Assembly: GCA_964446585.1 (NCBI GenBank)
Contig: CAYUPI010000001.1
Span: forward strand, 62,001 to 126,000
Reading direction: 5' to 3'
Source of the DNA: CAYUPI01 sp964446585
Lineage (GTDB): Bacteria > Verrucomicrobiota > Verrucomicrobiia > Limisphaerales > UBA8199
DNA: 64,000 bases
The number at the start of each line of letters is the position of its first letter. Position 1 is the first letter of the stretch. This document shows, in pieces, positions 52,289 to 61,347 of this stretch. The notes under the pieces are model-generated. The model did no database searches. It saw only the letters and a program-made list of their open reading frames with translations, and was not told the origin of the DNA. The position numbers were made by a program, and so were the translations under genes.

Positions 52289-53599
52289 TCAGGCCGTGCT
52301 TGCCCGCGTTTTGGGAAGCGCATTCCATTGCGGCAGCAACAGCAGGCCGGCGATCACCAAGGTCACTGAAAGAAACACAAACACGCCGTCCCAGCCCCAG
52401 CGCTGGTGGAAGAACCCGGGGATAGTGCCGCCGAGGATGGCCCCGATAGAACCGCATCCGTTGATCAATCCCGCGGCGGTGGCGGCCCCTTCGCGGGTGC
52501 CGAAGTCCACCGCGGCCGTGCCGCTGACCAGCGAATCCGGCGGGAACAGCAGCAATCCGAGCACGAACAGGCATCCACCCAGCATCCATGGCGTGTGGGG
52601 TAACTTGTCGAAGAAAAAAAGCAACCCGCCCGAAACCAGCAGGCAAACTACGCAGATGGGATTGCGCCGCGAGCCCAACAGTTTGTCGGAGAGGATGCCC
52701 GCAACCAGGACGCTGGCAGGCCCGGCCAACTCGAACAGGGCGCCTAAAGTTCCGGATTTGGCCATGCCGGTGTGGAGTTGGTCGCTGAGGTATTTGGGCG
52801 ACCAAAGCATGATTGCGTAGCGCGTCGGTTTCATAAAAAAGTAAACCAACGCCAGCAGCAGAACCATCGGAGTCCTCAAGACCTTTAGACTCACGCTCCA
52901 CGCTGCCTCGGTGGATTTGGCGGACGTTGCTGCGGTTTCCAAAACCTCCTCGACTTCCTGGTGATAAACCTCAATGCCCGGCAAGCCGACGTCCTCCGGC
53001 CTGTTGCGCTGGAGCCAGAGGAATAGCAGAAGAATCAGCGCAAGCGTCGCGGCAGGGATGTAGAAGCTGTAGCGCCAGCCGAACAACTCGCCAACCTTTC
53101 CCGCGTACAAGGAGGCGATAAAACCGCCGACAGCGTAGTTAGTAAGCCAGAGGCCCATAACGGTGCCTCGCTCCGTGCGCGAAAAGAACGCGCCAATGTT
53201 CTTGGCGAGCGGCGACCAGCCGGTGGCCTGGAAGAGGCCTTGCAGAGCCGACATAATCACCAGCGGCGTGGCGAGTGAGACACTGCCCATAGCCACGGCG
53301 GCAAGCACCGAGCCGAGCATCCCGAGCGCAACCACTCTGCGCGGCCCGTAGCGATCGCCGCAGGCGCCCCACAGGAACTGGCCGATTGCATAAGTCGTCA
53401 GGGATGCGCCATCCACCCAGGACATTTGGCTATCTGTAAGCCCCAGGCCCGTGGGCTTGCCCATTTCAATCTTGGCTACGGCAAAGGATTTGCGAGTGAG
53501 ATAGAAGCCCGCATAGGCCAGGTAGGTGATCGCGAAAATCTGCCAGCGCCAACGGTCATAACGTCGGTCGGGACCGAATAGCGGCGGGGTCGTTTCCAT
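52289..53599 (-). CDS. MFS transporter of the organophosphate:phosphate antiporter type (GlpT/UhpT-like)
   Basis: About 436 residues with 12 predicted helices. FAITYLAYAGFYLTRKSFAVA at the start and GYWSPLAKNIGAFFSRTERG-like sequence (ATGWSPLAKNIGAFFSRTER) after helix 4 match the OPA family (GlpT, UhpT), as do the helix 2-3 loop ACGDRYGPRRVV and ATAAGLINGCGSIGAILGG late in the chain. OPA carriers exchange organophosphates for phosphate. An organophosphate such as phosphocholine or glycerophosphate is plausible given the neighbouring phosphatase. It starts 17 bp after the Rieske gene's stop. Confidence 0.85.
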   Translation of the reverse strand: METTPPLFGPDRRYDRWRWQIFAITYLAYAGFYLTRKSFAVAKIEMGKPTGLGLTDSQMSWVDGASLTTYAIGQFLWGACGDRYGPRRVVALGMLGSVLAAVAMGSVSLATPLVIMSALQGLFQATGWSPLAKNIGAFFSRTERGTVMGLWLTNYAVGGFIASLYAGKVGELFGWRYSFYIPAATLALILLLFLWLQRNRPEDVGLPGIEVYHQEVEEVLETAATSAKSTEAAWSVSLKVLRTPMVLLLALVYFFMKPTRYAIMLWSPKYLSDQLHTGMAKSGTLGALFELAGPASVLVAGILSDKLLGSRRNPICVVCLLVSGGLLFFFDKLPHTPWMLGGCLFVLGLLLFPPDSLVSGTAAVDFGTREGAATAAGLINGCGSIGAILGGTIPGFFHQRWGWDGVFVFLSVTLVIAGLLLLPQWNALPKTRASTA

Positions 53600-53616
53600 G
53601 AAGGTTTCGAGGAGGT

Positions 53617-54924
53617 TTAGATCCCGATCTTCTTCATGTACCACTGCACGAAACTATCGACGTTGTATTCCTTGTAAGGCGAATATGGCCCGGGAACATA
53701 TGCGCTGGAGTTGACCCCGCGCTGCTGGCGCTCGCAAATCTCCCAGTCCTGTTCCGAAGTCAATTGCCAGAACGGCAAGAGTTTCTCCAAATGGTAATCA
53801 CGCCCTTCAACGGCGTCCTGGTGGACGAGCCAGAGGACACGGATCGCCGTGCACTGCGGGCCCGCTGGCAGCAAGCGCGTGCTGACCGCATGATCGCAAC
53901 TGGAGTGATTCCAGAAGTTCGGCAACGTTCGCATGCGTAATGTGCCGACGTCGGCTTCTCCGTATTCACCCATCAATGGGGCAGCCTGCTGGCCATCCAT
54001 GGTCTCACTCACGTAACCATCCACCAGTGGAGTGCGATTGGCCGAGAACCAGATGTTGCGCTCCGCCTCGGGGAAATTGGTCATTCCGCTCTGCTGGTGC
54101 GTGGGGGCGAGACCCGCAGCGGCCCACTTTTGTTCGCCACGCCGGACAGCAGCGGCGAGTTCATTCTTGATGCGTGGCGTTGCATCGTCGGCGTTGTAAT
54201 GGTCGAAATTGGCTTTGATGTATTGCGGGTGGTTGGCGTTGCAATGAAAACATTCGCGGTTGTTTTCCCAAACCAGTTTCCAATTTGCCTGGACACGATA
54301 ATCCACTGCCTTTGCCACCTTCGCCTGCCTCAGGCCTTGCGGGCGAGCCGCTTCCGCAAGCACTTTCGCCGCCGGACCAAAGTCGGGCGGCTCATCGGCC
54401 AGGCACACGTAAATGAGGCCCTCGACCTCGCGAACATGAAAAGGACGCAGCGCGAAAGCCGATTTGTCCAAATCTTCGGGCATGCCACGGCAGGCAACCA
54501 GTCTCCCATCAACCGCGTAGGTCCATTGATGATATGGGCAGACCAGTCGATGCACATGACCAGCAGCTTCAGTGCAGATTAGAGAGCCGCGATGCCGACA
54601 GACATTGTGCAGACCATGAACCACGCCGTCTTCGCCTCGGATGACGATGAGAGAGTCCGTATCCACTGCCAGCCTGAGGAAATCGCCCGGGTGAGGGAGT
54701 TCGCACGAATGCCCGGCAAAAAGCCAATCACGCCGCCAGACCTGCTCAAGATCCAAACGATAAACCTCGGGATTCGAATAAAAACCACCGGGCAACGACC
54801 GTCCCGGGTGATACTGCGCCGCCAATGAGCCAAGGGGATGGGTTTTACCAGGTCCGCGCCCAGCGGAGCGATGAGGCCGTTTCGCCCGGTGAACGCTGGA
54901 ACCAAGGTCGGGGCGGTTTCTCAT
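53617..54924 (-). CDS. Rieske non-heme iron oxygenase (GbcA/CntA-like)
   Basis: A 435-residue Rieske oxygenase alpha subunit. The Rieske 2Fe-2S ligands lie in NVCRHRGSL (Cys109, His111) and LVCPYHQWTY (Cys129, His132). The mononuclear iron site has ENNRECFHCNANHP with His227 and His232. The NNREC(F/Y)HC arrangement is typical of glycine betaine monooxygenase GbcA and carnitine monooxygenase CntA, which act on quaternary ammonium compounds. A reductase partner was not found in the window. It starts the minus-strand run down to 42205. Confidence 0.85.
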   Translation of the reverse strand: MRNRPDLGSSVHRAKRPHRSAGRGPGKTHPLGSLAAQYHPGRSLPGGFYSNPEVYRLDLEQVWRRDWLFAGHSCELPHPGDFLRLAVDTDSLIVIRGEDGVVHGLHNVCRHRGSLICTEAAGHVHRLVCPYHQWTYAVDGRLVACRGMPEDLDKSAFALRPFHVREVEGLIYVCLADEPPDFGPAAKVLAEAARPQGLRQAKVAKAVDYRVQANWKLVWENNRECFHCNANHPQYIKANFDHYNADDATPRIKNELAAAVRRGEQKWAAAGLAPTHQQSGMTNFPEAERNIWFSANRTPLVDGYVSETMDGQQAAPLMGEYGEADVGTLRMRTLPNFWNHSSCDHAVSTRLLPAGPQCTAIRVLWLVHQDAVEGRDYHLEKLLPFWQLTSEQDWEICERQQRGVNSSAYVPGPYSPYKEYNVDSFVQWYMKKIGI

Positions 54925-55159
54925 AACGATTTCGCCTGTCGCCAACGGGCGTTACTATTGTCTAGCAGCTAACTGGACCCTCGGCAAGCGGCATCCAGGA
55001 GCCCATGGTGGGAGCGCCAATTTCCAGTTCTCGCTTGCTTGTCCTTCGGTATTGGCTCACCTTGCGCGCTGAAAGGGATCGGGCGCCAAAGGATTTCCCG
55101 TGAATAACCGGAAGGGCTCTCCGTCCAAGCAATTAGCAAAATCTAAAACCAACCAGAGT

Positions 55160-55864
55160 ATGAAACAAACTCTCATCATTGGACTCATCGGTCTTGTGGC
55201 TCAGACGTTGTCGGCCGCAGATTCCGGCGACAAACTCAGCACCGCCAGCAAGCAACTGACGGACAAAGGTAATTACAGTTGGACCACTACGACCAAAGAG
55301 GCCGATGGCAGCTCGGGACGGCTTGGGCCAGTGGATGGCAAGGCGGATAAAGGCGGCCTTACATACCTCAGCTTTTCAGTCAGCGACGTCCCCGTCGAGG
55401 TGTTTATGAAAGGCGAAAAGGGCACAGCAAAAGCCTTGGAAGGCTGGCAGACGTTCGACGATATCGCACAGACCAGTGGCACTGCCGCTGCTGTCGTGCG
55501 CTTCCTGCGAGCTTACAAATGCCCGGCGGCAGAATCTGCCAGCCTGGCCGAGAAGACCAAGGAGCTCAAAGAAGCGGAAGGCGCGCTCTCGGGCGAGTTG
55601 AAGGAAGATGCCGTTAAGGATTTGCTGCTCCGCGGCGCACGCCGTCGTGAAGGGCAGGAAGCGCCCAAAATCGCCGACGCCAAAGGCTCGGTTAAGTTCT
55701 GGATCAAGGAAGGTGTCTTGACCAAGTACGAGATCAAAGTTCAGGGCAAGGTCACCGCGGGCGATCGCGACTCCGACGTTGATCGCACAACGACGGTCGA
55801 GATTAAAGACGCCGGTTCAACGAAGCTTGAACTCCCAGCGGAAGCGAAGGAGAAGCTGACCTGA
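55160..55864 (+). CDS. Secreted hypothetical protein
   Basis: About 234 residues. The ATG at 55160 gives a signal peptide (MKQTLIIGLIGLVAQTLSAA). The mature protein is hydrophilic, with a predicted helical part (EKTKELKEAEGALSGELKE) followed by a beta-rich C-terminus (TKYEIKVQGKVT, TTTVEIKDAGSTKLELPAEA). I do not recognise the family. A GTG start at 55100 would add 20 residues with no signal character. It is convergent with the tricorn-like gene, 15 bp between stops. Confidence 0.7.
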   Translation: MKQTLIIGLIGLVAQTLSAADSGDKLSTASKQLTDKGNYSWTTTTKEADGSSGRLGPVDGKADKGGLTYLSFSVSDVPVEVFMKGEKGTAKALEGWQTFDDIAQTSGTAAAVVRFLRAYKCPAAESASLAEKTKELKEAEGALSGELKEDAVKDLLLRGARRREGQEAPKIADAKGSVKFWIKEGVLTKYEIKVQGKVTAGDRDSDVDRTTTVEIKDAGSTKLELPAEAKEKLT

Positions 55865-55879
55865 GCGGGCCTGGGCCCC

Positions 55880-58800
55880 TCATCGGCCGGCGCGCAGCGG
55901 ATATTTTGGCTTCTTGACCTCGAGCGGCGGATTCTTTTTCAGCGCCTTGAGAACTTCGTCAATGGCGCGTTCCAATTGCGGGTCGCCCCCTTTCGCCATC
56001 AGGGACGGATCATCCACGACAGCAATGTCGGGGTCAACGCCATGGCCCTCGATGATCCACTCGCCTTTGGTGCTGTAGATGCCAAACGTCGGCACGGTCA
56101 CACTGCCTCCATCGATCAATGCGGGAGTGCCGGAGATGCCGATTAATCCGCCCCAAGTACGCGTGCCGATGAGCGGCCCCAGCCCTGCTTTCTGGAAATA
56201 AAAGGGGAAGCAATCACCGCCCGACCCGCTCCAACCATTGATGAGCATGGCTTTCGGGCCGGAGTTGGCAATCTCCGGCCAGTTCCAATCCTGCCCGTCG
56301 CGCACACCCCAATAATTGATGTTCTTCCGACCCAACATTTCGACGAAGCGATCGGGAATCTGGCCGCCACTGTTGAATCGCTCATCAACGATGAGCCCGG
56401 CCTTGTTGTATTGTGCGCGGAACTGGCGGACAAGTTCGGACTGCCCACCGCGGCCCGTGTCGGGCACATAGACATAACCGACTTTGCCGCCTGTCGCTTC
56501 GTCCACCTTCTGGCGATTTTTCTCGATCCACGCCAGGTGGCGCAGTCGGGCTTCGCTGCTAAGCGCCTGGACCAACACCTCGCGCGACCCGTCCATCGTG
56601 GGTTTGTCATTGACGGTCAGGAACACGGGCTTATCCGCCAGACCTTGGAAGGCCGCGGAGGGCTCGCGCTCGGTATCGACAGGCAGTCCATTAACGGCCA
56701 GCAGGTACTCGCCTTCTTTGACTTCCACACCGGGCTGCTTGAGAGCGGAGCGCACCTCGGCATCCCACGGGGCTCCGGTGATGATTTTCTTGATGCGATA
56801 GGCCTGATTCTCGAGCGAATAATCCACGCCCAGGTAACCCACACCTTGCTCGCGCGTCGTCTCGGTATCGCCGCCGCTCCTATACGTATGCGAGGAATTG
56901 AGTTCGGCGATCAGTTCGCCAATCACATAATTGACGTCCCAACGAGTCACGGCGTCTTTGAGCAACCCACCATATCGCCGGCGCATCGCGTTCCAATCGA
57001 CCCCGTGCATGTTCGGGTCGTAAAAATAATCGCGTTCTAACCGCCATGCCTCGGTGAAGAGCTGGTTCCATTCCGCTCCGGGGTCGATGACGGTCTCCAG
57101 GCCGCTAATTGGCAGCTTCTTTTCAAATTTTTGACCCTCCTTCGGTTCGATGATGGCGTAATCGCTCTTGCGTCGTACGAGAATCTTCTCGCCTTTGGCC
57201 GCGAGGATCGACTCGTCCACATCCTCGAGGATCGTTTTGTCTTCGCGTTTTTCGAGATCGTAATATACGAGAGTGCTTTTCTCCTCGCCCGAGCCGGCGC
57301 GAGGCATCCGGCGGTAAATCAGCTTGCCGCTCACGGCTGCGAGATCGCCGAAATGTCCCGGCTTGGGAGGCAGCACCACAGCCCGTGTTTCGAAGTCTGC
57401 TAAGTCAATCTCGACCGGCTTGGGCGGTTTCTCGTCTTTCTTTTCGTCCTTCTCGTCCGACTTCTTGTCCTTCTTATCTTCGTCCTTGCTCTCGTCCTTT
57501 TTCGAATCATCCTTTTTGTCATCCAACTGCGGGTCGTCCTTTTTGTGATCCTTGTCGTTCTTCTTCTCCTTGTCTTTGTCCTTTTCCTTATCTTTCTTTT
57601 CCTTCTCGCCCTCATCATCGTTGCGCGGAGCGAGCGGAGAGGCGACGTCCTTCCGCAGCGTCACGGCCACCAGTTGCGAAGTGTTGGGATAAATCCAGGT
57701 GTTATCCAGGTCGCTGTACAACGGCGTAAAATCGCGCCCCGAACGGTAAAAAAGATATTTGCCGTCCGGATCAAACACCGGCTCGTCATCGTCGTAATAG
57801 CCGCTGGACACGACGTGCTTTTTGCCCTCTTTTGTGTCGTAAAGGGCAATTGCGGTATGCCGGTTCTCCAGGTCATGGGCGAAAGCAATCCACCTGCTGT
57901 CTTTGGACCAACTGACTTTGAACGCGCTCAGGCCGCCGTGGTACAGCCACAATCCTTTGTCTGTGTCCTGGGTCTCTTTCTTTTCCAGATCGTGCAATTG
58001 GATTCGCATCTCCTGATCGACGAAGGCGATTTTCTTGCTGTCCGGCGACCACCAGGGACGATAGCGGAATCCCGGGCCAAGCTTGGTCAGCACTTGTTCC
58101 GTCCCTGAGCCATCAGCGGGACGGATCGTCAGCTCATACTCGCCCGAGCGATCGCTAAAGTATGCGAGTGTTTTGCCGTCCGGTGACCAGGCGGGATACC
58201 GTTCGGCGACACCGGAACTGCGGGTCAGATTGCGCACGACGCCGTGCTCGGCAGGGACGGTAAAGATATCGCCGCGGGCTTCAAAGACAGCCCGTTTGCC
58301 CGAGGGCGAAACGTGGGCGTCATGGACGGAGCGCGAGACATCTTCCAGATGCGCCTTGAGAGTGGCGCGGTCGGTCAAAACGCGGATATTGACTTCCGAA
58401 TACTTTTCGGTGGCCAGGTTCAGGAGGTACAACCGCCCACCGCATTCGAAAACCATGTCCTCGGGCCCGATGTTGGGGAAGTGAACGTCCAACTCGTCAA
58501 AGGTCGTGATTTGGCGAAATTTTTCCTTTTTGAAATCGTACGCCCAAATGTTCGCGCGCTTGTTTTTGTCCCGATCGGAAAGAAAATACAAAGTCGAGCC
58601 ATGCCACATCGGCAGCGAATTGGCGGAGTCGTTGCCGGTGATATTTTTCGCGCCGTAGTTCTCCAGGTTGAACAGCCAGATGGCAGGGTTCATGCCTCCG
58701 CGGTAACGTTTCCACGTGCGGAAATCGGTGGAGATTGGAACGTACGCCAGCGTCTTGCCATCCGGTGAAATTGAGCCGAACTCGCCATAGGGGACCGGCA

Positions 58801-59287
58801 GCTTTTCCGGGAGGCCGCCGTTGGCGTCAATTTTATAGAGATGATTGAACCGGTCTTTTTCACTCGTGCGCATGCTGGCGAAGAGAATGGATTTTCCGTC
58901 CGGATACCATTCCAGCATTCTGTCGGGCGCGCCATGATAGGTGAGGCGCTTGGGCAATCCGCCCGTGGCCGGGACCACGTAAATGTCCAGGTTTCCATCA
59001 TAGTTGCCGCTGAAGGCGATCTGCGAGCCATCCGGTGAAAAACGCGGGAAGCTTTCCTCGCCTTTGGGAGAACTGAGCCGCTGCGCTTCGCCGCCGGTCT
59101 TCGGCGCGACCCAGATATCGCCGGCGTAAACAAAGGCTATTTGGGTGGCAGACACATCTGGATATCGGAGCATGCGGGCATCCACGCCAGAGGCGAAGAA
59201 GTTTTGATTGGTGCTGGCGCACAGGGCACTAGTCGCCCCACAACCCAACAGACCAGTGGACACCACGAGAAAGGAGAGTGTTTTCAT
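55880..59287 (-). CDS. Tricorn-like S41 protease
   Basis: A 1135-residue secreted tricorn homologue (signal LVVSTGLLGCGATSALCA). The N-terminal two beta-propellers of PD40/WD repeats occupy ~40-540. A Lys/Asp/Glu-rich low-complexity insert at about 556-629 is unusual. The C-terminal part has the PDZ domain (GVGYLGVDYSLENQ) and the S41 core (YVYVPDTGRGGQSELVRQFR, SGGQIPDRFVEM, NGWSGSGGDCFPFYFQ with the nucleophile Ser, TWGGLIGISG). Tricorn trims peptides from the proteasome in archaea; bacterial exported forms are thought to degrade peptides in the periplasm. Confidence 0.92.
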   Translation of the reverse strand: MKTLSFLVVSTGLLGCGATSALCASTNQNFFASGVDARMLRYPDVSATQIAFVYAGDIWVAPKTGGEAQRLSSPKGEESFPRFSPDGSQIAFSGNYDGNLDIYVVPATGGLPKRLTYHGAPDRMLEWYPDGKSILFASMRTSEKDRFNHLYKIDANGGLPEKLPVPYGEFGSISPDGKTLAYVPISTDFRTWKRYRGGMNPAIWLFNLENYGAKNITGNDSANSLPMWHGSTLYFLSDRDKNKRANIWAYDFKKEKFRQITTFDELDVHFPNIGPEDMVFECGGRLYLLNLATEKYSEVNIRVLTDRATLKAHLEDVSRSVHDAHVSPSGKRAVFEARGDIFTVPAEHGVVRNLTRSSGVAERYPAWSPDGKTLAYFSDRSGEYELTIRPADGSGTEQVLTKLGPGFRYRPWWSPDSKKIAFVDQEMRIQLHDLEKKETQDTDKGLWLYHGGLSAFKVSWSKDSRWIAFAHDLENRHTAIALYDTKEGKKHVVSSGYYDDDEPVFDPDGKYLFYRSGRDFTPLYSDLDNTWIYPNTSQLVAVTLRKDVASPLAPRNDDEGEKEKKDKEKDKDKEKKNDKDHKKDDPQLDDKKDDSKKDESKDEDKKDKKSDEKDEKKDEKPPKPVEIDLADFETRAVVLPPKPGHFGDLAAVSGKLIYRRMPRAGSGEEKSTLVYYDLEKREDKTILEDVDESILAAKGEKILVRRKSDYAIIEPKEGQKFEKKLPISGLETVIDPGAEWNQLFTEAWRLERDYFYDPNMHGVDWNAMRRRYGGLLKDAVTRWDVNYVIGELIAELNSSHTYRSGGDTETTREQGVGYLGVDYSLENQAYRIKKIITGAPWDAEVRSALKQPGVEVKEGEYLLAVNGLPVDTEREPSAAFQGLADKPVFLTVNDKPTMDGSREVLVQALSSEARLRHLAWIEKNRQKVDEATGGKVGYVYVPDTGRGGQSELVRQFRAQYNKAGLIVDERFNSGGQIPDRFVEMLGRKNINYWGVRDGQDWNWPEIANSGPKAMLINGWSGSGGDCFPFYFQKAGLGPLIGTRTWGGLIGISGTPALIDGGSVTVPTFGIYSTKGEWIIEGHGVDPDIAVVDDPSLMAKGGDPQLERAIDEVLKALKKNPPLEVKKPKYPLRAGR

Positions 59288-59380
59288 GTTGAAATTGGAT
59301 TGAATGGTACGGAACGCGCCGGAGTTGAAAAGCCAATCTTTTCGCTTACCGAATCCGGCCGCAGTAGAATTGAGAGCGGC

Positions 59381-61000
59381 TTACGCTGTCGCCCAGGCGG
59401 GTTCTGCCGAAGTTCCCTGCGGTCGCGCCGAAAGTCGGATTTCGGGGTTGCGCTGAGCGAAGAAATCGCAGCTCCATTCATCCGGGAAGAGGAACACGGG
59501 GTTCAGGTCTGCATCAAGTGCCATCCGTGCGCCCGTCGGCAGGGCCGACTCCTCCAGGGGCCGCCCACTATCCGGCGTGGCCCAACGAAGAATCTTCCAT
59601 GGGGCAGGCTCCAGCCTCGACTCGGCGCCATACTCGCTCTGGAGCCTGTATTGTACGACTTCAAACTGCAGCGGCCCGACTGCGCCCAGCAGCGGCCCGC
59701 GTTGCGCGCTATCTTTGACTTGAAATGATTGAGCAACGCCTTCTTGCAAAAGTTGCTCCAGACCTTCGCGGAAGCGTTTGAACTGGGCTGTGCTCGGACT
59801 TTGCAGCCAGGCAAAACACTCCGGCGTGAAACGGGGGATCTGGTGGTAAACCAAAACAGGATTTTCCGCGAGCGTGTCGCCGATACGAAAATCCGCGTGA
59901 CCAACAAGCCCGACCACATCGCCCGGATAGGCCTCGTCGATTGTCTCGCGGTCGCGGCCGAAGAGTTTGTGAGAACTCGAGAGCCGGATTTTCTTGCCCG
60001 TGCGCGTGTGTACCACCGTCATATCACGCTCGAACTTGCCCGAGCAGACCCGCACAAATGCCAATCGGTCACGATGCCGTGGATCCATATTCGCCTGTAT
60101 CTTGAAAATAAATCCCGAGAATCCTGCGTCCTCAGGCCCAACAACGCGGTCCGTCGTCGAACGCGGCCCCGGGGCCGGGGCCAGTTCGAGAAAGGTATCA
60201 AGAAGAAGTTGCACACCAAAGTTATTCACGGCGCTGCCGAAAAACACAGGCGTCAACTCTCCGGCCAGCACGGCCGCGTGGTCGAACCCAGCCGCGGCCC
60301 CGTCGAGCATGGCCAGTTCTTCGACCGTTCGCGCGTACGCTTGCGGCGTCATCTGATTGCGCACGACAGAATCGGAGAGCCCGTGCACTGACACCGGCGC
60401 GCGGTATTCTCCACCCGGTACACGGTCGAAGAAATGAACCAGCTTTTGCTGCCGGGCAAAGACGCCGCGGAAATCCGCGCCGTCGCCCAGCGGCCAGTTC
60501 ACCGCGTACGCACCAATGCCCAGCACGCGTTCCAGTTCGTCCAGCAGTGCCAACGGATCACGAGCGGGCCGATCCAGTTTATTCATGAACGTGAAGATGG
60601 GGATGCGTCGTTGGCGGCAGACTTCAAATAACTTGCGCGTTTGGGTCTCAATGCCTTTGCCGGCGTCAATGACCATCACCGCCGCATCCACCGCGGTCAG
60701 CACGCGATAAGTGTCTTCCGAGAAATCCTTGTGGCCGGGAGTATCCAGCAGGTTGACACAGTAGCCGCCGTACTCGAATTGCAGCACGGTCGAGCTGACC
60801 GAGATGCCGCGCTGCCGCTCCAGCTCCATCCAGTCGGACGTGGTCGCCCGCTGGTTCTTGCGTGCCGTGACCGAACCGGCCAGTTGCACGGCCCCGCCGT
60901 ACAAGAGGAACTTTTCGGTCAGGGTCGTTTTCCCGGCGTCCGGGTGCGAAATGATCGCGAAGGTTCGCCGGCGCGAAATTTCATGTTCTGTTGAATGCAT
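59381..61000 (-). CDS. prfC: Peptide chain release factor 3 (RF3)
   Basis: A 539-residue translational GTPase that recycles RF1/RF2 from the ribosome. Walker A SHPDAGKTTLTEK (~18-30), switch motif RGISVSSTVLQFEY, DTPGHKDFSEDTYR and the guanine-specificity NKLDRPARDP are present. Domain 2 and 3 features include GPLQFEVVQYRLQSEYG and the RF3-specific WMELERQRGISV. The length suits RF3. It is the only gene of its operon and is preceded by a gene-free interval of about 350 bp. Confidence 0.97.
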   Translation of the reverse strand: MHSTEHEISRRRTFAIISHPDAGKTTLTEKFLLYGGAVQLAGSVTARKNQRATTSDWMELERQRGISVSSTVLQFEYGGYCVNLLDTPGHKDFSEDTYRVLTAVDAAVMVIDAGKGIETQTRKLFEVCRQRRIPIFTFMNKLDRPARDPLALLDELERVLGIGAYAVNWPLGDGADFRGVFARQQKLVHFFDRVPGGEYRAPVSVHGLSDSVVRNQMTPQAYARTVEELAMLDGAAAGFDHAAVLAGELTPVFFGSAVNNFGVQLLLDTFLELAPAPGPRSTTDRVVGPEDAGFSGFIFKIQANMDPRHRDRLAFVRVCSGKFERDMTVVHTRTGKKIRLSSSHKLFGRDRETIDEAYPGDVVGLVGHADFRIGDTLAENPVLVYHQIPRFTPECFAWLQSPSTAQFKRFREGLEQLLQEGVAQSFQVKDSAQRGPLLGAVGPLQFEVVQYRLQSEYGAESRLEPAPWKILRWATPDSGRPLEESALPTGARMALDADLNPVFLFPDEWSCDFFAQRNPEIRLSARPQGTSAEPAWATA

Positions 61001-61347
61001 GGATTGGTAAATCGTCTTGCAGAATTTTGTTTAGGAACTGTTCTTGGCAGGGCGCACTGCGGGAAGACGGCACTATGAAAAATGGCCCAAAGGGACGCCT
61101 GCCGGACTTCGGATGCGCGAGAATTGTCTTCTAAGGCGGAGGAGGCAGACAGCCTGAGGCCGAGCCTCGGCCGGAAATCAGCCGAGTTCTGCGATATTTG
61201 CTGTCTGATGAATTCTGCATTAGCGGCCAATTCTACACTAGCGCAGGCTTCCTGTAAAGGCCGCTCGAGCAATTGTCATTAGTGAATGTCGTGAGCGCTG
61301 CGAAAAATGCGCTATCCAACCGAATCGAAGTACTACCAATTCCCGCG
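61001..61347. other. Gene-free interval with nested inverted repeats
   Basis: No gene was supported. Inside lies a nested palindrome: outer arms CAGACAGC (61146-61153) and GCTGTCTG (61200-61207), inner arms GGCCGAG (61158-61164) and CTCGGCC (61166-61172) around one base. Such a fold could be a small RNA or a repeat element; no promoter or T-run terminator was identified. Confidence 0.45.

Noticed and set aside
57400..57620. Possibility that the Lys/Asp/Glu-rich stretch is a separate repeat element
   Set aside because: It keeps one continuous reading frame in the tricorn-like gene and shows no 7-bp period; treated as a coding insert.
60919..61272. 117-codon minus-strand frame between RF3 and the GH5-like gene
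   Set aside because: It overlaps the RF3 start region, has no motif and covers the palindromic interval.
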